From contig DDPV01000043.1 of NCBI GenBank assembly GCA_002342365.1, forward strand, positions 135,410 through 141,734: a DNA stretch of 6,325 nt. The letters are read 5' to 3'. Shown here in pieces: positions 1 through 5,232 of the stretch. The notes beneath the pieces were generated by a model. That model ran no database searches. It had not been told where the DNA came from and worked only from the letters and a program-made list of their open reading frames with translations. The position numbers were made by a program, and so were the translations under genes. Origin of the DNA: Burkholderiales bacterium UBA2459 (GTDB lineage Bacteria; Pseudomonadota; Gammaproteobacteria; Burkholderiales; Burkholderiaceae_E). Each line of letters begins with the position of its first letter. The first letter of the stretch is position 1.

Positions 1-1077
1 TGGCCCAGTGATTACGGCGGGCGTCTCCATGATTACTTTGACACCTTCATCATGGTTTGGGTGGTGGTTTCAGTCAGTGCAGTTGTTTTGGAATCAGTCG
101 CGTCAATCCACTACATCCTGAATCTCGAATTCATCATTCTCGATACCGTAGCGGTTGCGGTGTTCACTCTAGAGTACTTACTGCGCTTGTATTCGGTGGT
201 TGAAACGCGAGGATTCCGCCACCCGGTTGCGGGCAGGCTGCGCTACGCCCAAACCGGCAATGCCATCGTTGACTTGTTGGCTGTGCTGCCATTTTTCCTT
301 GAACACTTCTTGCACCATTTGTTCGATCTTCGCTTTTTGCGCGTGTTTCGACTGCTGAGATTGCTCAAGCTCACCAAATACACCGGCGCTACCGCGACGC
401 TCGTCATCGTGGTGAAGCGCGAGTGGCCGGTAATGGCTGCCGCGACTTTCATCATGCTTTTGCTGGTGGTGCTCACAGCAAGTCTCGGTTATCTCTTCGA
501 GCACGAAGCTCAGCCTGATAAATTTGAGAACATTCCAGCTTCTATTTACTGGGCTGTGATTACGCTGGCATCAGTAGGCTACGGGGATATCTCTCCCGTA
601 ACCCCGGTCGGTCGACTGATGACGATCATATTGGCCCTGCTTGGCATCGGAATTTTCGCGATCCCTGCCGCTTTATTGTCCTCTGCCTTCAGTGATCAGC
701 TACGCATCGAACGTGAAACGCTCAAAAACGAGCTCTATGCGATGATGGCAGACGGGAAGATTTCGACCGAAGAACAAGAGGTTATCGATCGTGAATCGAA
801 GCGCTTGCACCTGAGCCGAGAAGAGGTTAATCGGCTCATTGAAAAGGCTCGCCGCGAGCGGGAATTGAAGGACGATCACAGCGGCTTGTCGCTCGTAAAG
901 CTGGTCGAGCGTCCCGAAGTCGTCCTCGACCGATACCGAGAGCTCGTAGGACAAATGCGCCAAATCGCACTTTCGGTTGACCAACAGCGCATGGACTATC
1001 TGGTCGATGATCCGGAGCGAACAACCGCATTTGAGCGCAGGGTCTGGAAGTCGATTCGCGAAGATCGAAGGCACTAA
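1..1077 (+). CDS. Voltage-gated potassium channel (Kv-like) with a TerB-like C-terminal domain, 5' partial
   Basis: This is an inner-membrane six-helix ion channel predicted to conduct K+. Residues are numbered from the ATG at 52, but the frame is open back to base 1 (ending HDYFDTFI before that ATG) and those codons supply the start of helix S1, so the true start is probably upstream of the window. S2 (about 27-49) carries the E41/R45 pair and S3 (69-87) carries D74, both usual voltage-sensor residues. S4 (92-110) has basic residues at exactly every third position: R94, R97, R100, R103, K106, K109. S5 is about 124-150. The selectivity filter is TLASVGYGD (171-179) and S6 is about 189-213. 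The cytoplasmic tail has an acidic segment, ADGKISTEEQEVI (233-245), followed by LHLSREEV, resembling a TerB-like helical module, then a charged helical region. No neighbour suggests a specific pathway. Channel identity is firm; the TerB-like assignment is tentative. Confidence 0.93.
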   Translation, partial: WPSDYGGRLHDYFDTFIMVWVVVSVSAVVLESVASIHYILNLEFIILDTVAVAVFTLEYLLRLYSVVETRGFRHPVAGRLRYAQTGNAIVDLLAVLPFFLEHFLHHLFDLRFLRVFRLLRLLKLTKYTGATATLVIVVKREWPVMAAATFIMLLLVVLTASLGYLFEHEAQPDKFENIPASIYWAVITLASVGYGDISPVTPVGRLMTIILALLGIGIFAIPAALLSSAFSDQLRIERETLKNELYAMMADGKISTEEQEVIDRESKRLHLSREEVNRLIEKARRERELKDDHSGLSLVKLVERPEVVLDRYRELVGQMRQIALSVDQQRMDYLVDDPERTTAFERRVWKSIREDRRH

Positions 1078-1106
1078 GCGCCAGGCAAGCTGAGCTGGAC
1101 AGGGCT

Positions 1107-1129
1107 GGCGTGCTGGATTCCATCACGCC
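1107..1129. repeat. Hairpin-forming inverted repeat 30 bp after the channel gene
   Basis: GGCGTG (1107-1112) and CACGCC (1124-1129) are perfect inverted arms. Within the loop TGG (1114-1116) can pair with CCA (1120-1122) across one C/T mismatch, giving a 6+3 bp hairpin with an ATT triloop. The position just after the channel stop fits a transcription end or 3'-end stabiliser. There is no T-tract after it on either strand, so it is not a canonical intrinsic terminator. Confidence 0.4.
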
Positions 1130-1141
1130 GTAAAGCGCAGC

Positions 1142-1163
1142 TTCGACACCTTAACTGGTCGAA
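1142..1163. repeat. Short inverted repeat TTCGAC/GTCGAA
   Basis: TTCGAC (1142-1147) and GTCGAA (1158-1163) are perfect 6-bp arms separated by 10 bp. It could be a small hairpin or a dimeric protein-binding site. It lies about 200 bp before the HU start, between the channel's post-stop hairpin and the larger nested repeat. No family can be assigned. Confidence 0.25.
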
Positions 1164-1170
1164 TGATGTG

Positions 1171-1276
1171 CGTTTGCGATAGGGCCTTGGGTGCCGTTGG
1201 CTGAATTTTCAGGACAAACCAAGTGCTCGGATTTGAAGGCGAAAATCGCTCGGCCAAGGATAAACGATCGCAAACG
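1171..1276. repeat. Nested long-range inverted repeats in the channel-HU intergenic region
   Basis: The gene-free stretch 1078-1365 holds an arrangement that could fold as one roughly 106-nt branched structure. CGTTTGCGAT (1171-1180) is the exact reverse complement of ATCGCAAACG (1267-1276). Inside it CCTTGG (1185-1190) pairs with CCAAGG (1254-1259), and CCG (1194-1196) with CGG (1251-1253). Two local hairpins lie within: CTGA/TCAG (1201-1212) and GCGA/TCGC (1239-1249). A GCTCGG direct repeat sits at 1225-1230 and 1248-1253. The pairing order is consistent with a closed multibranch RNA on either strand, but I recognise no known RNA family and no terminator T-tract. It may be a small RNA, a long HU leader structure, or a decayed repeat element. 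Confidence 0.35.
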
Positions 1277-1294
1277 GAAATGAGCCCAAACGGT

Positions 1295-1323
1295 TTTAAC
1301 TTCTCACGATCCTGTGCGAAAAT
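1295..1323 (+). promoter_or_regulatory. Candidate extended -10 sigma-70 promoter for the HU gene
   Basis: TTTAAC (1295-1300) is a weak -35-like hexamer, followed by a 17-bp spacer and GAAAAT (1318-1323), a 4-of-6 match to TATAAT. TG at 1315-1316, one base before the hexamer, gives the extended -10 arrangement that can compensate for a poor -35. Initiation would fall near 1330, leaving a leader of about 35 nt that contains the AAGGAG ribosome binding site. This is by-eye matching only. Confidence 0.35.
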
Positions 1324-1352
1324 AGTAAGCTTTACGACACCATCAAGGATCC

Positions 1353-1373
1353 AAGGAGAACATGGGTGAATAA
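1353..1373 (+). promoter_or_regulatory. HU ribosome binding site with an out-of-frame ATG mini-ORF over the GTG start
   Basis: AAGGAG (1353-1358) is a strong Shine-Dalgarno sequence, 7 nt from the GTG at 1366. An ATG at 1362-1364 lies between them in another frame and reads ATG GGT GAA TAA, ending at 1373, five bases past the HU start codon. Only the GTG frame gives the conserved HU N-terminus MNKGEL. The ATG, only 3 nt from the Shine-Dalgarno, is too close for efficient use, but it could compete with the true start. Confidence 0.6.
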
Positions 1374-1650
1374 GGGCGAACTCATAGAGATCATTGCGCA
1401 AGAAGCCGACCTCAGCAAAGCTGCTGCGGGGCGCGCCCTCGAAGCGATCCTAAGTCACATCGTCAAGACGGTGGCCAAAAAACAGGACGTGCAAATCACC
1501 GGATTTGGTTCTTTCAAAGCGGTCAAGCGCCCGGCCCGTACCGGACGCAATCCGTCAACAGGTGTCGCCATCAAAATTGCCGCAACAACGGTTCCTCGTT
1601 TCACGGCAGGAACCGCATTTAAGGCTGCGGTCGCAAAAAAGAAAGCTTGA
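1366..1650 (+). CDS. hup: HU-family DNA-binding protein
   Basis: This is a small nucleoid-associated protein that binds and bends DNA as a dimer with little sequence specificity. The 94-residue length matches the family (about 90) with a lysine-rich tail (KKKA). The N-terminal helical part (1-42, MNKGELIEIIAQEADLSKAA) forms the dimer core. The signature GFGSF is at 46-50. The beta-arm carries R55, R58, R61, N62 and P63 in the pattern RxARxGRNPxTG; the proline is the residue that intercalates into DNA. The C-terminal part PRFTAGTAFKAAV closes the fold. The start is GTG at 1366, chosen for its Shine-Dalgarno and the conserved MNK N-terminus. It looks like HU rather than IHF, but which HU paralogue cannot be told from sequence alone. 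The gene appears monocistronic and converges on the dadA-like gene. Confidence 0.95.
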   Translation: MNKGELIEIIAQEADLSKAAAGRALEAILSHIVKTVAKKQDVQITGFGSFKAVKRPARTGRNPSTGVAIKIAATTVPRFTAGTAFKAAVAKKKA

Positions 1651-1657
1651 AACTTAT

Positions 1658-1669
1658 CGCTTGCAAGCG
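1658..1669. repeat. 12-bp perfect palindrome between the convergent HU and dadA-like genes
   Basis: CGCTTGCAAGCG is perfectly self-complementary and lies in the 20-bp gap between the two stop codons. As RNA it could fold only as a 4-bp stem with a TGCA loop. The + strand afterwards is G-rich and no T-tract follows; the - strand reads into moderately T-rich sequence (complement of the A-run in the HU lysine codons, 1635-1644). It may act as a weak shared terminator or a protein site. Confidence 0.3.
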
Positions 1670-1670
1670 T

Positions 1671-3002
1671 CTAGGGGGTTGCGCTTTGCACAGCTTCCCT
1701 AGCATCTGTATCAAAGTTAGCTGACCGTCCCGAAGCGGCTCCAGTGCCCGCGACTGGAAAGCAGCGTTGCAATGACTGGCGCTGCCAGTCGATGAGCAGT
1801 TGCGTCAGGTGCACTGCAGTAATCGCGCCAAGCGTCCAGCCCAGATGGCCATGTCCTGTGTTATAGAACACATTCGGGCGCGAGCCTTGACTTACCCGGG
1901 GCATCATATCGGGCATCATGGGTCGCAAACCTGCCCAGGGCACCACCTGACGGGTGCTGACGGCTGGAAAGCACTGTTTCACCCAGGCTACGAGTGGCGC
2001 GATTCGGTCGGCTCGAATATCACGGTTGTATCCGTTGAACTCGGCCGTGCCTGCAACGCGAAAGCGCTGCCGACCAAGCCGGCTACTGACGAGTTTGCAC
2101 GCATCATCAAGCAGACTCACCCAGGGTGCAGCACGCTGGCTTTCAGGCTCGTCGAGCTCAAGGGTGATCGAGTAGCCCTTAACAGGGTAAACATTGATAC
2201 GGTCACCTAGTTTTGAGGCTAATGCCCCGCTTTCAACGCCCGCGCAAATCACAAGTGCATCGGCTTCGATTCGCTCACCGCTTGCTAGCTCCACCCATGC
2301 GCTCTTCGCGTCAGCGCCAAGATCCTGGACCTGGCATTCGGTGCGCAAACAAACGCCTCGAGCTTGTGCCGCCCTTGCCAGTCCCAGGGTGAAGCGATGG
2401 ATATCGCCGGTGCTGTCGCTCTCGGTGTAAAAACCCCCGTAGAACTTTCCCACAAGGGCGGGCTCGATCGCTTTAATCTCTGCTTCGGTGACCGCCTGTC
2501 GATGCAAGCCACCTTGTTCGAGCAGCTTGCTTACGGAGGCAGCGTGATCAAATCCCTGTTTATCGCGATAAACATGCAAGATTCCACGCCTTTCCAGATC
2601 GAAATCGATACCCTCCTCTCTAGCCCAGGCAAACAAATGCTCGCGCGCCGCAACTGCCAGTCGAACCGTTTCGATCGTGTTGTCACGGTACTTGGGCATG
2701 TTGGCAAGAAACTCTGCAAACCAACGCAATTTGTGCCAGCTTGGCCAGGGATGAAGGAGCAAAGGCGCATCGGGTCGGAACATCCATCGCATGGCTTTGA
2801 GCATCGTGCTCGGATGCGTCCAGACCTCCGCATTGGAGGCAGACAGTTGTCCGCCATTGGCAAAGCTTGTCTCCATGGCCGGGTAGCGATGTCGTTCGAG
2901 CACCGTCGTCTCAAAACCAAGCTTCGCAAGCGCATAGGCGCTTGTGATTCCCGCAATCCCACCACCGAGAACAAGCACACGATTTGATTGGGTCATCGTC
3001 AT
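1671..3002 (-). CDS. dadA: DadA-like FAD-dependent D-amino-acid dehydrogenase, behind a glycine riboswitch
   Basis: DadA-family flavoenzymes oxidatively deaminate D-amino acids (classically D-alanine) to 2-oxo acids and ammonia, passing electrons to the membrane quinone pool. The 443 residues are slightly longer than typical DadA (about 415-435), the excess being a poorly conserved tail after about 410. The dinucleotide-binding motif GGGIAG is at 13-18, with E36 ending strand beta-2 to hold the FAD ribose. The family block ETSFANGGQLS is at 44-54, KAMRWMF at 69-75, WAGLRPMMPD at 356-365 and the FAD-closing NTGHGHLGWT at 381-390. No signal peptide is seen. The ATG at 3002 is chosen because GGAG (3012-3009) sits 6 nt upstream; the ATG at 2996 would be 12 nt away. 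The tandem glycine riboswitch in its leader suggests a glycine-linked role, so the substrate may be glycine or a related amino acid rather than D-alanine. Family assignment is strong; exact substrate is inference. Confidence 0.88.
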   Translation of the reverse strand: MTMTQSNRVLVLGGGIAGITSAYALAKLGFETTVLERHRYPAMETSFANGGQLSASNAEVWTHPSTMLKAMRWMFRPDAPLLLHPWPSWHKLRWFAEFLANMPKYRDNTIETVRLAVAAREHLFAWAREEGIDFDLERRGILHVYRDKQGFDHAASVSKLLEQGGLHRQAVTEAEIKAIEPALVGKFYGGFYTESDSTGDIHRFTLGLARAAQARGVCLRTECQVQDLGADAKSAWVELASGERIEADALVICAGVESGALASKLGDRINVYPVKGYSITLELDEPESQRAAPWVSLLDDACKLVSSRLGRQRFRVAGTAEFNGYNRDIRADRIAPLVAWVKQCFPAVSTRQVVPWAGLRPMMPDMMPRVSQGSRPNVFYNTGHGHLGWTLGAITAVHLTQLLIDWQRQSLQRCFPVAGTGAASGRSANFDTDAREAVQSATP

Positions 3003-3008
3003 GATCCA

Positions 3009-3012
3009 CTCC
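3009..3012 (-). promoter_or_regulatory. Ribosome binding site of the dadA-like gene
   Basis: On the - strand the leader ends CTGGAGTGGATC-ATG, with GGAG 6 nt before the ATG at 3002. The adjoining CTGGA (3014-3010) is complementary to TCCAG (3059-3055) in the 3' part of riboswitch aptamer 2. The match is only 5 bp, so a switch that masks this site is possible but weakly supported. Confidence 0.6.
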
Positions 3013-3017
3013 AGAAG

Positions 3018-3042
3018 TAAGCCGCAAGACTGAACTTGCTTA
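3018..3042 (-). promoter_or_regulatory. Hairpin between riboswitch and start codon, candidate expression platform
   Basis: In the - strand transcript TAAG-CAAG (3042-3035) pairs with CTTG (3028-3025) and, across a 3-nt CGG bulge, CTTA (3021-3018). This gives an 8-bp stem with a 6-nt loop. It lies in the 45-nt segment joining the second aptamer to the start codon, 3 nt upstream of the TCTGGAG region. No U-tract follows, so control of translation is more likely than termination. Confidence 0.35.
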
Positions 3043-3047
3043 GCCCC

Positions 3048-3226
3048 CTCTGTACTGGACCTGAGAGATTCGCTTAGGACCGAAGCAGGGACCTAAGCTT
3101 GCTCCTTCGGTGGGGCTTCGTGAGAAGCCCGCTCTTCAGAGTATGGTTGGCGCATCGGTCCGCTTTGCCTGAGAGATTCCGGGGCGGTTGCTCCTTCGGC
3201 GTCGTGACTACGAACTCTCCCGATGC
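3048..3226 (-). ncRNA. Tandem glycine riboswitch upstream of the dadA-like gene
   Basis: Two glycine-aptamer units lie in series on the - strand. Aptamer 1 (3226-3152) opens GCATCGGGAGAG and closes CCGATGC, a perfect 7-bp P1. It contains GCCGAAGGAGCAA (3200-3188) and CTCTCAGGCAAA (3175-3164). A 10-nt linker (3151-3142) leads to aptamer 2 (3141-3048), closed by CTCTG/CAGAG. It contains ACCGAAGGAGCAA (3111-3099) and CTCTCAGGTCC (3067-3057), a 7-bp GGGCTTC/GAAGCCC hairpin, and a P3-type stem GCTTAGG/CCTAAGC (3098-3092 with 3078-3072). These conserved segments and the two-aptamer layout are diagnostic of the glycine riboswitch class. As direct repeats, 12-bp cores recur at 3060-3071/3168-3179 and 3099-3110/3188-3199. 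It ends 45 nt before the dadA start, so it most likely raises expression of that gene when glycine is abundant; the direction of the effect is inferred from the family. Confidence 0.93.
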
Positions 3227-3233
3227 TTTGAGA

Positions 3234-3262
3234 ATCATCGCGCAGTTTTCGTACAAAGGCAA
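3234..3262 (-). promoter_or_regulatory. Candidate sigma-70 promoter for the riboswitch-dadA transcript
   Basis: On the - strand TTGCCT (3262-3257) and GATGAT (3239-3234) each match the -35 and -10 consensus at 4 of 6 positions, with an ideal 17-bp spacer. Initiation 6-7 nt downstream would fall at the A residues 3228-3227, immediately before the P1 stem of aptamer 1. That fits independent transcription of dadA. It also leaves almost no 5' leader for the kink-turn pairing with the linker described in many tandem glycine riboswitches, so an upstream start is also possible. Confidence 0.45.
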
Positions 3263-3345
3263 GCAAGCCGGCGATCGAAGGCAGGAGCCCCGACGCATCA
3301 TCGCAACAGGACACAAACTGCAACGGATCAGCGCTCAGCGGCCTG

Positions 3346-4374
3346 TCAGGACTTTCGCAACAGGCCAAGCGTTTCGATCAACTTGCGCTCGGCATCGAGC
3401 GTTTGCTTGGCCCAGGCCAGGTAATCGTCACTGCTTTTATACCAGTACTCCTGATCAAGCGTGTCGAGCATTTTCAGATGTTCGGGATCGTCAAGTGCCT
3501 TTCGCAAGGCATCGTGCAAAAACTTTTGAATTTTTGGATCAAGACCCTTGGGTGCCACGATTCCATAAGGCGAGTTGGAAACAATGCCGTAACCCAGTTC
3601 CTTTGCTGTGGGCGCATAGGGCCAACGCTTGGTACGGCGCTCGCCAAAGGTCATCAGCAGCCGCATTTTTCCAGCATCAACATTGGGACCCCAGCCGGTG
3701 GCATCGGATAAAGCATCGGTGTGCCCACCAAGCAAAGCAAGCGTGTTCTCAGAATTGCCCTTAAAGGGCACATGCAAAAACCGGGCACCGGTTCGCAGTC
3801 CGAGTTCTTCGACCACAAGATGAGGCGAGGTGCCGTTTCCTGTGTTTCCAACAGAAAGCTTCTCGGGATTTGCCTTGGCAAATTCAACCAATTCCTGAAT
3901 CGTCTTGAAGCGAGAATCGGTTCGCACCGTGATGCCAAAGGTGTAGCCTGTCAGGCCAATAATATAAGTAAAATCACGTATTGGATCCCAGGACACAGCC
4001 TGCATATGAGGAATGCGAAACGCACTCATGGGCAGCTGCGCCAAGCTGTAACCGTCAGGCTTTGCCGCTGCGGCCATCGTCGAGGGGCCCAACATTCCGC
4101 CTGCACCCGGCTTGTTTTCAACGATGATGGGCTGGCCAACATACTTCGCTGCGATTTCGGCAAACTTGCGCAAATGCCGATCGGTGGAGCCCCCTGGAGG
4201 CCAAGGCACGATCAAGTTGATCGGCTTGGTCGGAAAGCTCGCGGGCGACGCGCTTTGCGCATGTGCTGCAACAGTCGTGAGCGACAGCATGCCGCTACCC
4301 AAGCCGAGGGCTAAGCCTGTTGCCCTGCCCAGCAAATCGCGTCGCTCTCGTTGAAAGTTATGCGCGCATGACAT
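3346..4374 (-). CDS. Orphan TctC/Bug-family periplasmic solute-binding protein
   Basis: Bug proteins capture small, often carboxylated, solutes in the periplasm and deliver them to a TctAB-type permease. The ATG at 4374 (342 residues) is preferred over the longer in-frame ATG at 4431 because GGGAG (4385-4381) sits 6 nt upstream and a proper signal peptide then begins near the N-terminus. The leader has an RERRDLLG stretch (9-16) resembling a twin-arginine motif, a hydrophobic run (17-36) and a likely cleavage after AHA (39). Mature landmarks are FPTKPINLIVPWPPGGSTD (47-65), ENKPGAGG (86-93), DGYSLAQLP (107-115) and GNTGNGTSPHL (176-186), all typical of the family. Length is usual. No TctA or TctB gene is present here, so its permease must be encoded elsewhere or it serves another role such as sensing. 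The ligand cannot be told; its operon partners hint at an amide or a derived acid. Confidence 0.93.
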   Translation of the reverse strand: MSCAHNFQRERRDLLGRATGLALGLGSGMLSLTTVAAHAQSASPASFPTKPINLIVPWPPGGSTDRHLRKFAEIAAKYVGQPIIVENKPGAGGMLGPSTMAAAAKPDGYSLAQLPMSAFRIPHMQAVSWDPIRDFTYIIGLTGYTFGITVRTDSRFKTIQELVEFAKANPEKLSVGNTGNGTSPHLVVEELGLRTGARFLHVPFKGNSENTLALLGGHTDALSDATGWGPNVDAGKMRLLMTFGERRTKRWPYAPTAKELGYGIVSNSPYGIVAPKGLDPKIQKFLHDALRKALDDPEHLKMLDTLDQEYWYKSSDDYLAWAKQTLDAERKLIETLGLLRKS

Positions 4375-4394
4375 CGGAGTCTCCCATTCGTTGA

Positions 4395-4417
4395 TTGATT
4401 TGCAGCGCTTGATTTGC
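4395..4417. repeat. 9-bp direct repeat before the binding-protein gene
   Basis: TTGATTTGC occurs at 4395-4403 and again at 4409-4417, a 14-bp period, in the 63-bp gap between the dehydrogenase stop and the binding-protein start. It lies just upstream of the Shine-Dalgarno on the - strand. It could be a chance repeat or a binding site for internal regulation. Confidence 0.25.
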
Positions 4418-4437
4418 GCTAACACAAGCACAGATCG

Positions 4438-5199
4438 CTAGTACTGAACGCCTCTAGTGAGTGCGCCGTCAACAACCAGGTTCGAACCCGTGATAAAACT
4501 TGCAGCGGGACTGGCTAGGAATGCCACAGCATTCGCCATTTCCTGCGGCGTACCCATGCGGCCCATAGGATTCAAATCCATGGCCTGCTTAAAGAGCGTG
4601 GGATTGCCCTGCTCGATCTGCTCCCACACACCGCCAGCGAAATAGGTGTTTCCAGGAGAAACCGTATTGGCTCGAATACCCTTTGATGCAAGCTGAAAAG
4701 CGAGGCCTTGGGTGTAGTGAATGATCGCGGCCTTGAAAGCCCCGTAAGGCCCCGCGGCAAAATCAATTTCGCGCCCAGACACACTCGAAATCGTCACGAT
4801 GGCGGCGTGCTTGCTTTGCTCGAGCCTTGTCATCGATGCATTGACAAGACGCACCGTACCCATCATGTCGACATCGAAGCCTTTCTTCCAACTTTGCTCA
4901 TCTGCGCCGATGGCCAGTGCACTCACGTTGGCAACGACAATGTCAATACCGTGCATCGCGTCGCCTGCATCGCGGACCCATTGGTTGAGATCGATGGCGT
5001 TTGCAACATCCAAGCTGTGCCCATGGACTTCCCATCCCCTGCTTCGCATCTGCGAAGTGGCGTCATCAAGCTCTTGCGCACTGCGTGCACAAAAGGCAAC
5101 CTGAGCGCCTTCAGTCGCGAGCGTCTCCACGATGGCCCTGCCGATACCTTTGGTTCCACCGGTGACAATTGCCTTCAGGCCCTTTAATCCAAGATCCAT
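4438..5199 (-). CDS. Short-chain dehydrogenase/reductase (SDR), NAD(P)-dependent
   Basis: This is a cytoplasmic classical SDR that interconverts an alcohol and a ketone using a nicotinamide cofactor; the substrate is unknown. The 253-residue length is standard. The cofactor motif TGGTKGIG is at 13-20, and R39 after strand beta-2 (FCARS) favours NADP(H). The usual NNAG is replaced by VANVSA (89-94). Catalytic residues are S139 (ISSVSG), Y152 and K156 (YGAFK), with SPG at 181-183 and a C-terminal NLVVDGALTRGVQY. The position expected for the fourth catalytic residue, an asparagine in the helix-4 motif, appears to be aspartate (FDVDMMGT, D111). The start at 5199 has AGGAG (5211-5207) 7 nt upstream. 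It follows the amidase-family gene by 33 bp and precedes the binding protein by 63 bp, so co-transcription is likely. Annotation as 3-oxoacyl-ACP reductase would be over-specific. Confidence 0.93.
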   Translation of the reverse strand: MDLGLKGLKAIVTGGTKGIGRAIVETLATEGAQVAFCARSAQELDDATSQMRSRGWEVHGHSLDVANAIDLNQWVRDAGDAMHGIDIVVANVSALAIGADEQSWKKGFDVDMMGTVRLVNASMTRLEQSKHAAIVTISSVSGREIDFAAGPYGAFKAAIIHYTQGLAFQLASKGIRANTVSPGNTYFAGGVWEQIEQGNPTLFKQAMDLNPMGRMGTPQEMANAVAFLASPAASFITGSNLVVDGALTRGVQY

Positions 5200-5232
5200 A
5201 ACCGTTCTCCTAAGAATGCGCCGCTGCTGCGC

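Noticed and set aside
1123..1401. 92-codon - strand open frame across the channel-HU intergenic region
   Set aside because: It overlaps the HU start antisense, has no recognisable motif, and its region is better described by inverted repeats.
1663..1689. AAGCG/CGCTT stem-loop after HU as an intrinsic terminator
   Set aside because: The stem is only 5 bp with a 12-nt loop and no T-tract follows.
2364..2987. 207-codon + strand open frame antisense to the dadA-like gene
   Set aside because: Its sequence is compositionally a shadow of the conserved flavoenzyme on the other strand, with no domain features.
3074..3368. Two overlapping - strand open frames (80 and 91 codons) in the dadA leader, and a 221-codon + strand frame from 3099
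   Set aside because: They run through the riboswitch aptamers or antisense to the binding-protein gene, lack family resemblance, and are explained by the structured RNA and by shadow coding.
3721..4314. 197-codon + strand open frame antisense to the binding-protein gene
   Set aside because: No domain or ribosome site; the opposite strand has full-length family conservation.
4375..4431. 19-residue N-terminal extension of the binding protein starting at 4431
   Set aside because: It would place a polar segment before the signal peptide; the ATG at 4374 has a well-spaced GGGAG and gives a proper export signal.
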